Origin: Planctomycetota bacterium
Lineage (GTDB): Bacteria; Planctomycetota; Planctomycetia; Gemmatales; Gemmataceae
DNA: 64,000 bases
Direction of reading: 5' to 3'
Assembly (NCBI GenBank): GCA_016873225.1
Contig: VGXS01000004.1
Coordinates: forward strand, 106,676-170,675
Shown here: positions 32,298-39,172 of the stretch, one piece after another
Layout: each line of letters starts with the position of its first letter
How positions within the stretch are numbered: the first letter of the stretch is position 1
Made by a program: the position numbers and the translations under genes
Notes under the pieces: model-generated
Told to the model about the DNA's origin: nothing
Databases searched by the model: none
Seen by the model: only the letters and a program-made list of their open reading frames with translations

Positions 32298-32567
32298 ATG
32301 ATCAATCGCGCGGCTTTGTTGAAGGAACTTCTGGCCATCATCGAGGACGATCTTGGCACGGTTCCAGCCGGGATTACCGAGGCCTCCAACCTCCGTGAAT
32401 CCCTAGGCATGGATTCGGTCGATATGATTACTGTGATTTCGAGAGTCGAGCAAAATTACAGGATCAGGATGAGCCATGAGGAATTGGCCAAATTGGAAAC
32501 AGTCAGTGACATACTCGATATGATCACCTTCAAATCCTCCGAAAATGCGACCGCCAAGGCGGCCTGA
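32298..32567 (+). CDS. Acyl carrier protein
   Basis: An 89-residue acidic helical protein with the phosphopantetheine attachment serine in LGMDSVDMITVISRVEQNY (the common form is DSLD). Spacing and length match ACPs. Of two in-frame ATGs, 32298 is preferred because GGAGG at 32286-32290 is then 7 bases away; from 32292 the gap would be 1 base. It lies 62 bases after the DUF6134-like gene and is followed by an intrinsic terminator. It converges with an alpha-oxoamine synthase. It is not in a fatty-acid cluster, so it is probably a specialised ACP rather than the primary AcpP. Confidence 0.9.
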   Translation: MINRAALLKELLAIIEDDLGTVPAGITEASNLRESLGMDSVDMITVISRVEQNYRIRMSHEELAKLETVSDILDMITFKSSENATAKAA

Positions 32568-32595
32568 AAGTTTTTGGGCGGCAAGTCTTCAATAG

Positions 32596-32620
32596 GCGGG
32601 TCATGCGGCCCGCTTTTTTT
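32596..32620 (+). terminator. Intrinsic terminator after the acyl carrier protein gene
   Basis: GCGGG (32596-32600), an 8-base loop, CCCGC (32609-32613) and then seven T residues (32614-32620) form a compact GC hairpin with a T-tract. It sits 28 bases past the ACP stop and overlaps the last codons and stop of the opposite-strand oxoamine synthase. Confidence 0.7.
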
Positions 32621-33863
32621 CATGCAATTTCCCAAGGGCGCTGGCCACCGATTCCGCCAGGCCCTGGACATCCGATTCACGGTGATTGGAATTCACCTGC
32701 AGACGCAGCACGGCCCTGTGGTACTCAACCGCCGGGAATGTGACCGACTGGACATAATAACCCAAGTCGAACAAGGTCTTCCCGGCCCGCAACGCGTCTT
32801 CCTCATCGCCTACCAGAACCGTGACGATCGGGGTTCCACCACCCAGGCAATTGATACCGCGCTCGGCGAGCCCCTCGACAAGCAGGCGGATGTTCCTTGC
32901 CAGCAATCCCGACAGCCGCATAAATTCAACGGACTCCATGATGTCGCAAGCCTCGCAGACAGCCTCGAGGTAAGCCGGCGGCACCGGTCCGCCAAAAACA
33001 AAGCTGGAAGATCGCATCTTCAGGATTTTCTTGAGTTCCCGGCTGCAGGAAATGAACCCGCCAAAGCATGAGAACGCCTTGGAAAGCGAACCCACCACGA
33101 GGGTGTTGGATGGGTCTGGTATGTGGGCAAGCGCGGTTCCTCGGCCCCTTGGACCATGAACACCCATCGCATGGGCATCATCCACATAAAGGATCGCCCG
33201 CCGTTCGCGGCATACCCGGTCGAGTTCAGCCAGGGGCGGAACCGTTCCGCTCATGCTGTAGATTCCATCCACGCAAACCAGGGCCAGCCTGTAAGGGCCC
33301 GCCTCATCCAGGGCCAGCCTGAGCTTTTCTGGATCCGCATGGGGAAACAGCCCGGTCTTGGCCCCCGCGGCCTGCGCCAGCCTCATCCCCTCCTGAAGGG
33401 AGTGATGGCCCAGCTGGTCGCACAGGACCAAATCCTGCCGGCCGACAAGCGCCGGTATCGCCCCAAGGTTTGTCAGGGTCACCGAGGGGTAGATGAGCGT
33501 GTCCTCGACGCCCAGCCACCTCGCCAGCTTTGCCTCCGCCTCCACATTGGCCTCAACGCTCGAGAACGCCCTGGAAGTGCCATTGTGGGCTCCCCATTTC
33601 TCGACGCCTCGCCTCAGGGCGGCCAAGATCCTCGGATGCCTATCGAGTCCGAGAAAACTGTCGGAGCCAAAATTGACCACGCGCCTGCCGTTCACCCACA
33701 TTCCGCGGTCATCGTCCAACGCTTCCACGGAAAGGTCTTTCAGGTGAAGGTCGGGGTGGGATTTTTCGTATTGTTCGAGGAAACGAACCAGCCCGTTCCG
33801 CCGTATCGCGGCGGTTAATTCATCAAGGGGAAGGGAATCCATCGCCTGGGTCCGCCGAGCCAT
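32601..33863 (-). CDS. Alpha-oxoamine synthase (8-amino-7-oxononanoate synthase / serine palmitoyltransferase family)
   Basis: Family enzymes condense an amino acid with an acyl thioester using PLP. The 420-residue protein has the PLP lysine in VVGSLSKAFSCFGG (Lys262), the cofactor Asp and His in YVDDAHAMGVHG (Asp228, His231), the cofactor-stacking His in LGHHSLQEG, and GTSRAFSSVEANVEAEAKLARW. The N-terminal YLGL-type motif reads GSDSFLGLD. It could be BioF, Kbl, serine palmitoyltransferase or another acyl-ACP-dependent synthase. No bio gene is nearby, while an ACP gene ends 33 bases away on the other strand, which favours an acyl-ACP user such as a sphingoid-base-type synthase. That is inference. 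An alternative start is ATG 33842. Confidence 0.85.
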   Translation of the reverse strand: MARRTQAMDSLPLDELTAAIRRNGLVRFLEQYEKSHPDLHLKDLSVEALDDDRGMWVNGRRVVNFGSDSFLGLDRHPRILAALRRGVEKWGAHNGTSRAFSSVEANVEAEAKLARWLGVEDTLIYPSVTLTNLGAIPALVGRQDLVLCDQLGHHSLQEGMRLAQAAGAKTGLFPHADPEKLRLALDEAGPYRLALVCVDGIYSMSGTVPPLAELDRVCRERRAILYVDDAHAMGVHGPRGRGTALAHIPDPSNTLVVGSLSKAFSCFGGFISCSRELKKILKMRSSSFVFGGPVPPAYLEAVCEACDIMESVEFMRLSGLLARNIRLLVEGLAERGINCLGGGTPIVTVLVGDEEDALRAGKTLFDLGYYVQSVTFPAVEYHRAVLRLQVNSNHRESDVQGLAESVASALGKLHEKKRAA

Positions 33864-33913
33864 ACGGATGATGGAACATCCATACCTTCAAGACCCATTT
33901 CGGGGCAAGGCGC

Positions 33914-34801
33914 CTAACCAAGATGAATGGCTTGCCCTTCGCGTGCCATCTCGACCAACGGGCCATTCCGTCCGGCCAGGTCCTTCATGGCGATGCCGAG
34001 CGCCTCGAGTTTGTCAAGCGGCCTTAGGGGATCGTGATGGCCCAGGAATAGCCTCTGGCAACCCGCCGCGGTTGCGGTAGCAACACAATCCTCCATGGTC
34101 GAATGCCCCCAGCCCTTCCTGGGCATCGGCAAACCGTTGCCGATGGCATCCAACCCGTCGTATTCCCGCCTTGTGTATTGGCCTTCCGTGTAGAGAACTT
34201 GGGCTCCCTCGGAAAAGCGCGCAAGGGCCGGATCGACTCTAGGCCCGGGGTGCTCATTGTCAGAAGCCAGAACCATCGATACGCCGCCAAGCGACACCCG
34301 AAATCCTAGAGACCCGCCTGGATGGCGCAGGGCCATGGTTTCAACCTTGGCATCTCCAAGGTTGAAGGAACTTCCGGGTTCCACGGTCACCATTTCCTTG
34401 ATGGCCACCATGTCGGGAAATGTCGAGGGAAGGAAGGTCCGACACGACGACGAGGACGGGTCAAGCAACTTGTGGAGCGCGGACAGGGTCGCCGGACAGG
34501 CCCGCAAGGTGATTCGCACCCGTTTGTCGTATGTCAGCGGCGAAAACAGGAGCCCGTTGATATGGTCGAGATGGCAATGGCTCATGATCAGGTCGATCGA
34601 CCGGGATTCCTCATGGCCCTGGGCCATCAGGTCCAGCAAGTACTCGCCAAACCGTATGAATCCAGTGCCGGCGTCGTACACCACGGTTCGGCCGGGCCAT
34701 TCCAGCCCCAGGCAGGTCGTGTTGCCAGCGGGCATGGGGGAACCGGTTGCCGGCGTCGGCAGGGATACCGTCCCAGTGACTCCCCAGAACCGCGCCAACA
34801 T
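33914..34801 (-). CDS. MBL-fold metallohydrolase (RNase Z / PhnP-like)
   Basis: The 295-residue product starts at ATG 34801, where GGAGGG lies 9 bases upstream; the open frame continues further but without family sequence. It begins MLARFWGVTGTVSLP, as RNase Z-like enzymes do. The metal ligands are in SHCHLDHINGL, the HPGGSLGFRV strand, ASDNEHPG, GWGHSTMEDC and LGHHDP, giving the full set for a binuclear site. Without the long RNase Z flexible arm it is closer to the PhnP / cyclic-phosphodiesterase or lactonase-type group. It is the last gene of an operon with gamma-glutamyltransferase (19 bases apart) and a TIGR03067 protein. The substrate is unknown. Confidence 0.85.
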   Translation of the reverse strand: MLARFWGVTGTVSLPTPATGSPMPAGNTTCLGLEWPGRTVVYDAGTGFIRFGEYLLDLMAQGHEESRSIDLIMSHCHLDHINGLLFSPLTYDKRVRITLRACPATLSALHKLLDPSSSSCRTFLPSTFPDMVAIKEMVTVEPGSSFNLGDAKVETMALRHPGGSLGFRVSLGGVSMVLASDNEHPGPRVDPALARFSEGAQVLYTEGQYTRREYDGLDAIGNGLPMPRKGWGHSTMEDCVATATAAGCQRLFLGHHDPLRPLDKLEALGIAMKDLAGRNGPLVEMAREGQAIHLG

Positions 34802-34820
34802 CGCCCGGTTCCCTCCGCTA

Positions 34821-36470
34821 CTATTGCCCTGATGCCCCACCGGCGATCCGCCGGTCGATACCTGCCCGCCAGCCACCGCCTTCCCTCCATAGGGAATGCG
34901 CGTCTCCTTGGGATCGCCCTGTCACTTTATGGCCAAGACGACGAAGCGCTTCCACGGTATCGGCCCATCGTGGGTCTGCCGACTTTTCAAACCTAATTTC
35001 GTCGGGAAACCATCCATGATGCAATCGCGGATGGGCGACGGCATCCTCGATGGTCATCCCATAGGCGAGCTTGTTGATCAACACCTGGGCGACCGTGGAC
35101 GGGATCGTCCTGCCCCCAGGACTGCCGGAAACACCGACGGCCTTGCCATCCCTTCGAACAATCACGGGACACTGGGAGCTTAACATCCTTTTCCCCGGAG
35201 AAATCAGGTTGGCGGAGGTTCCGATCCGTCCCTTCGTGTCAGTTTTGCCGGGGAACCAGTTGAAATCCTGCATTTCATTGTTGAGGATAAATCCCGCTCC
35301 CGCCACCACGACGCGCGAACCATAACTATCTTCCAATGTGTAGGTGTTGCTCACCACCATTCCCTTGGCATCCGCAACCGAGAAATGGGTTGTATGCTCC
35401 GTTTCCAAGACAACCGGAATGTCTCCAGCCAAATCGATCGAGGGCGTGGCTTGGGCGCGATTGATGCCCTTGGCCAGACCCCGGGCATATTCCCTTTCAA
35501 AGAGAAAACCCGGAATGGGCGCGAAGGCAGGGTCGCCCAAATGCCTTGCCCTCTCCCGGAAAGCGCGTCTCATTGATTCGGCAAGCAGGTGCAACGCGAC
35601 GACCGAATCCCGGGGGTTCTTCTCGAGGCCTTCTTCGTCGGCCATTCCGAGAATCAGTGCGAGGCATGCACCGCCCGAACTTGGGGGAGGCAGGGCGAGA
35701 ATCTCATGCTGCTTGTACTGAATTTTAATCGGTTCCCTGACAATGGCCCGGTAACCGGCAAGGTCCTCCAAGCTAATCAAACCTCCCGACCTTTGCATTT
35801 CTGAAACAATGGCCCGGGCCACGCCGCCAGAGTAGAACCCTGCCTCACCTTCCTGGGCTATGGCTTTCAGTGTGTTGGCCAGGTCGGCAAACACCATAGT
35901 GTCACCCGTCACCCATTTACCCCCGCCAGGTTTGCCATAAGCCTTTTGAAAGGCCGAGTTTGGGGACACTGATGCCAAAACCGAATTCAGCGAATCAACA
36001 AGGGGCTTGTAACTGACAAATCCGTCGCGGGCGACGCGGACCGCCGGTTCAACCAAGTCACGCCAAGGTAAACTCCCGTGCCGCCGGTGGGACATGGCCA
36101 GGCCGGCCACTGTTCCGGGCACTCCGGATGCCTTGGCGGTTCGACCACCATCTCCCGGTTGAAACATGCGAAGGGATGCGGCGCCTGGTGCCGTCTCCCG
36201 ATAATCAATCACTTCGGGTTCTCGGCCGGGGCCATCGACCAACATGAAACCGCCACCGCCAATGTTTCCGGCCGCCGGATGGGTCACCGCCAATACCAGT
36301 GCCGTGGTTATCGCGGCGTCCACGGCGTTTCCACCCCGTCGCAGGATCGCGGCCCCCTCCTTGCTAGCGATCGGGCAAACGGAAACAACGGCCTCCTGAC
36401 GGAAGGAAACCCCTTCCGACTGACTCGAAAGGGCAATGCAGGTCAGCAGGGCTAGAAAAGTGGCTGTCAT
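34821..36470 (-). CDS. ggt: Gamma-glutamyltransferase
   Basis: This is an Ntn-hydrolase precursor that autocleaves and transfers or hydrolyses gamma-glutamyl groups from glutathione or related peptides, usually in the periplasm. The 549-residue protein has a signal peptide (FLALLTCIALSSQSEG), the large-subunit marker IASKEGAAILRRGGNAVDAA and GNIGGGGFMLV, and the cleavage site and nucleophile in ETEHTTHFSVAD (Thr360 predicted). The small subunit has SPGKRMLSSQCPVIV and SGSPGGRTIPSTVAQVL. All catalytic features are present. It overlaps the upstream TIGR03067 gene by 4 bases and is 19 bases before the MBL gene. Confidence 0.95.
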   Translation of the reverse strand: MTATFLALLTCIALSSQSEGVSFRQEAVVSVCPIASKEGAAILRRGGNAVDAAITTALVLAVTHPAAGNIGGGGFMLVDGPGREPEVIDYRETAPGAASLRMFQPGDGGRTAKASGVPGTVAGLAMSHRRHGSLPWRDLVEPAVRVARDGFVSYKPLVDSLNSVLASVSPNSAFQKAYGKPGGGKWVTGDTMVFADLANTLKAIAQEGEAGFYSGGVARAIVSEMQRSGGLISLEDLAGYRAIVREPIKIQYKQHEILALPPPSSGGACLALILGMADEEGLEKNPRDSVVALHLLAESMRRAFRERARHLGDPAFAPIPGFLFEREYARGLAKGINRAQATPSIDLAGDIPVVLETEHTTHFSVADAKGMVVSNTYTLEDSYGSRVVVAGAGFILNNEMQDFNWFPGKTDTKGRIGTSANLISPGKRMLSSQCPVIVRRDGKAVGVSGSPGGRTIPSTVAQVLINKLAYGMTIEDAVAHPRLHHGWFPDEIRFEKSADPRWADTVEALRRLGHKVTGRSQGDAHSLWREGGGWRAGIDRRIAGGASGQ

Positions 36471-36904
36471 GGCTTGGCTAGCCGGGTGAAAATCAGGACC
36501 GTAAGTCTGGGTCGTCGGATCGTGTCGAAGTCGATTGGCCTTTCATGTCCCGGAGGAGCGCCACAGAGATGAAGTTTGCCGTCCTCGATCTTGAGGATTC
36601 CCGGCCCGGTTGATGGTTCCTCACCTGGCCTTTCGGTAATGATGTCAACATGCGCCGGCTTTTGGGTCGGATCGATTTTCATCCTTCCCTTGGTCTCATC
36701 CTTCGATCTTTTCAGCACATAGCGATCGCCTGTCACCTTGAGGGTGGCTTCCCCCAGAATCTGCGGAGGCAGGGCCGTTCCATTGGCCCAGGATTCAACC
36801 AGTTTCCATTCCCCTTGGATCGCCTCGGAAATCCCCGATGGCTGGCCCGGCGAATGATAGGCCAACATCAATATCGCGGCGGCGGAACCCATCAAACGGA
36901 TCAT
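36467..36904 (-). CDS. Secreted TIGR03067-domain protein
   Basis: The start at 36904 is chosen because GGGAGG lies 9 bases upstream; an ATG at 36931 has none. The 145-residue protein has a signal peptide (RLMGSAAAILMLAYHSPGQ). Its domain shows the order IQGEWKLVESWANGTALP, the strand KVTGDRYVLKR, KIDPTQKPAHVDI, ILKIEDGKLHLCGAPPG and ERPIDFD, matching the TIGR03067 family known mainly from planctomycetes. A small beta-barrel or lipocalin-like fold is plausible, with no known ligand. It heads the operon with ggt and the MBL hydrolase, coupled to ggt through ATGA. Confidence 0.85.
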   Translation of the reverse strand: MIRLMGSAAAILMLAYHSPGQPSGISEAIQGEWKLVESWANGTALPPQILGEATLKVTGDRYVLKRSKDETKGRMKIDPTQKPAHVDIITERPGEEPSTGPGILKIEDGKLHLCGAPPGHERPIDFDTIRRPRLTVLIFTRLAKP

Positions 36905-37111
36905 GGCAACGATCCTCCCAGCATCTTTCATCGTACTAACATCAGGCCTTCATGCCATCAGGGCCTGGTGCCTCAGGTTGGGTTCTTCCGGCTGACATCA
37001 TCCGGATTTGTCACTTTTCTTTCGACCCCCCCCCTTTTCCGCCCGGCTCCGGGGGTATGTTTTTGCAGATATGCACCTTGAGACGGCATCGCTTTCAGGA
37101 GGGTGGCGAGT

Positions 37112-37309
37112 ATGCTTGTCCTTAGCAGAAAGCTAGGAGAGAAAATCTACATCGGGGATCAAATCTGCATCACCGTCGTGGACATCGATCGGGGCAAAAT
37201 ACGCCTGGGCATTGAAGCACCAAGGGATGTCTCGATCTACCGCCATGAACTGATGCCGGACAAATCCGAGGATTCCCCCGGTTCCGCCCCCGCCCAAGGG
37301 GTGACCTGA
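37112..37309 (+). CDS. csrA: Carbon storage regulator CsrA (RNA-binding translational regulator)
   Basis: CsrA is a dimeric protein that binds GGA motifs in mRNA leaders. The 65-residue sequence begins MLVLSRKLGEKIYIGD, continues ITVVDIDRGKIRLGIEAP and ends the core with RDVSIYRHEL, which keeps the RNA-binding Leu4 and Arg positions. A Ser/Pro-rich tail of ~15 residues follows. AGGAGGG lies ahead of ATG 37112; an in-frame GTG at 37103 overlaps that site and is rejected. A C9 tract and a small GC hairpin lie in the upstream region (37026-37052). A strong hairpin follows the gene. No flagellar genes are nearby. Confidence 0.95.
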   Translation: MLVLSRKLGEKIYIGDQICITVVDIDRGKIRLGIEAPRDVSIYRHELMPDKSEDSPGSAPAQGVT

Positions 37310-37339
37310 CCTCGGTCTGACTCCCCAACAAGCCTATAA

Positions 37340-37377
37340 AATGCTAGCCTTCTGATAACAACGATCAGGCTAGCATT
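37340..37377 (+). promoter_or_regulatory. Long imperfect hairpin between csrA and the HpnC-HpnD gene
   Basis: AATGCTAGC (37340-37348) pairs perfectly with GCTAGCATT (37369-37377), and CTGAT (37352-37356) pairs with ATCAG (37364-37368). This gives 14 base pairs with a 3-base bulge and a 7-base loop. It ends 10 bases before the hpnCD ATG and overlaps a possible TTG start. Only a short TTTT lies 6 bases downstream, so it is a weak intrinsic terminator at best. The loop has no GGA, so it is not an obvious CsrA site. Confidence 0.6.
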
Positions 37378-37387
37378 GTGGCTTTTC

Positions 37388-39172
37388 ATGGCTTGGACTT
37401 TCCAGACACACCTGCAGCGCCTTGGCCCCCACTCCCCCCGCCGGTTGTGGTCCCTGCCCGCCGCCCGCGCTTATTGCCAGAAGGTCACCCGGGTTCATTA
37501 CGAGAATTTTTCAGTTCTTTCCTGCTTTGTCCCAACCGGACTCCTTCCGGACTTCAGGGCTGTCTACGCGTTTTGCAGATGGTCGGACGACCTGGGCGAC
37601 GAGGTGGGCGATGAGGCTCGATCGCTGGAACTCCTTGATTGGTGGGAATCCCTATTCCTGTCCTCGCTGAAGCTGGAAAGCCAACCCGACCATCCCGTCA
37701 TTGTGGCCTTGGCGGACACAATGAGGCGGCGATCGATTCCACCATCCCCGTTTCTCGACCTCATTTCCGCTTTCCGGCAGGATCAACGCGTCAAGGCCTA
37801 TGACTCCATGTCCCAGCTTCTGGATTACTGTTCCAGAAGCGCCAACCCGGTGGGCAGAATCGTCCTTCATCTGGCTGGCCAATTTTCCCCGGAAAAGGCC
37901 GCACTTTCTGACGAAATCTGCACCGGCCTTCAACTCGCGAACTTCTGGCAGGACATCGCCCGGGACCGCCTCATTGGCAGGACCTACATTCCCGCCGACC
38001 ACCTGGCGCGGCACCAAGTTTCAGCACAGGACCTCGATTCCTCCACGGCCCCGGACAACCTGAGGAGGCTGGTGCGCGAACTTGTTGAATCCACACGGGG
38101 GCATTTTCAACGGGGCGCGAAACTGGACCATGAATTGCCCTTTCCCATCAACAGGCAAATCCGACTGTTCCGCTTGGGCGGAGAACGCGTTCTCGATGCC
38201 ATCGAAAACCAGGGGTACGACACCCTGAGAAAGCGTCCACGGGTCACCAAGGTCGACAAACTGCGGTTGTTGGCCTCGGTGGTCACCGGGCCGGTACCCC
38301 AAGCGGCCAGCCTCATCAAGCCTCGCGATGCCCTGGCCCGTTCCAAGGCCTGGTGCCGCAGGGTCGCCAGAACCCAGGCGGGGAACTTTTTTCCCGCCTT
38401 CCGGTTGCTTCCACGCGATCAATTCGATGCCATGTGCGCGCTATACGCCTTCATGCGGGCTACGGATGACCTCGCCGACGAAACAGGATCCTCGACAAAA
38501 GATTTGCTCGAATGGGAAAATTCCCTGGCCAAAGCGCTTTTGGGCTCGCCTTCCCATCCTTGCCATGCCGCCCTCGTCGACGCCTGCTCGCGATTCCCGA
38601 TCAACCCCGCCTGGCTCAGGGAAACCATCACGGGTGTCCGGCAGGACATGGGAACGGTACGGATCGCTGACCGGGCTGAACTTGAAGCCTACTGCTACAA
38701 GGTCGCCTCCGTCGTGGGACTCTGCTGCCTGGCCATATGGGGTGCCGACACCGAGGAAAACCGCGCCTTGGCCATACCGGCGGGCTATGCGATGCAATTG
38801 ACGAACATCCTCAGGGACATCAGGGAGGACAAGGCCCGGGACAGGATCTACATACCTTCAACGATCCTTGAAAAGCACGGCCTCATGGCCGCTGATTTCC
38901 CAAGGGAAGGCCCCGCCTTCATCGCCCTTTACAGGGGAATGGCGGGATTGGCCCGGGAATATTTCCGCGCGGCCCGCCCGCTGGGCGCGAAACTGCCCCG
39001 CGCCGGTGCGGCGATGTACCGTGGAATCATCGGGATTTACGCGGCGCTTCTCGACGAGATGGAGGCCGACCCCGAGGCCACGCTCGTACAGCGGGCCTCG
39101 CTTCCCGGTTGGCGCAAGGCGGCGATCATCGCCGGCGCCTGGGCCGGCTCGATATCAGCTCGAGGCCGATGA
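37388..39172 (+). CDS. Fused HpnC-HpnD squalene-pathway synthase
   Basis: In the bacterial HpnCDE route, HpnD joins two farnesyl diphosphates to presqualene diphosphate and HpnC converts that to hydroxysqualene. This ~594-residue protein contains both as tandem trans-prenyltransferase domains. The N-terminal domain has HYENFSVLSC, the Asp-rich RWSDDLGDE (~65-72) and LANFWQDIARDRLIGRTYIP (~184-203), which is HpnC-like. The C-terminal domain has NFFPAFRLLP, ALYAFMRATDDLADE (~350-364) and LTNILRDIREDKARDRIYIP (~468-487), which is HpnD-like. Both keep both aspartate motifs. No ribosome site precedes the ATG; TTG 37376 is an alternative. HpnE is not in the window. Confidence 0.93.
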   Translation: MAWTFQTHLQRLGPHSPRRLWSLPAARAYCQKVTRVHYENFSVLSCFVPTGLLPDFRAVYAFCRWSDDLGDEVGDEARSLELLDWWESLFLSSLKLESQPDHPVIVALADTMRRRSIPPSPFLDLISAFRQDQRVKAYDSMSQLLDYCSRSANPVGRIVLHLAGQFSPEKAALSDEICTGLQLANFWQDIARDRLIGRTYIPADHLARHQVSAQDLDSSTAPDNLRRLVRELVESTRGHFQRGAKLDHELPFPINRQIRLFRLGGERVLDAIENQGYDTLRKRPRVTKVDKLRLLASVVTGPVPQAASLIKPRDALARSKAWCRRVARTQAGNFFPAFRLLPRDQFDAMCALYAFMRATDDLADETGSSTKDLLEWENSLAKALLGSPSHPCHAALVDACSRFPINPAWLRETITGVRQDMGTVRIADRAELEAYCYKVASVVGLCCLAIWGADTEENRALAIPAGYAMQLTNILRDIREDKARDRIYIPSTILEKHGLMAADFPREGPAFIALYRGMAGLAREYFRAARPLGAKLPRAGAAMYRGIIGIYAALLDEMEADPEATLVQRASLPGWRKAAIIAGAWAGSISARGR

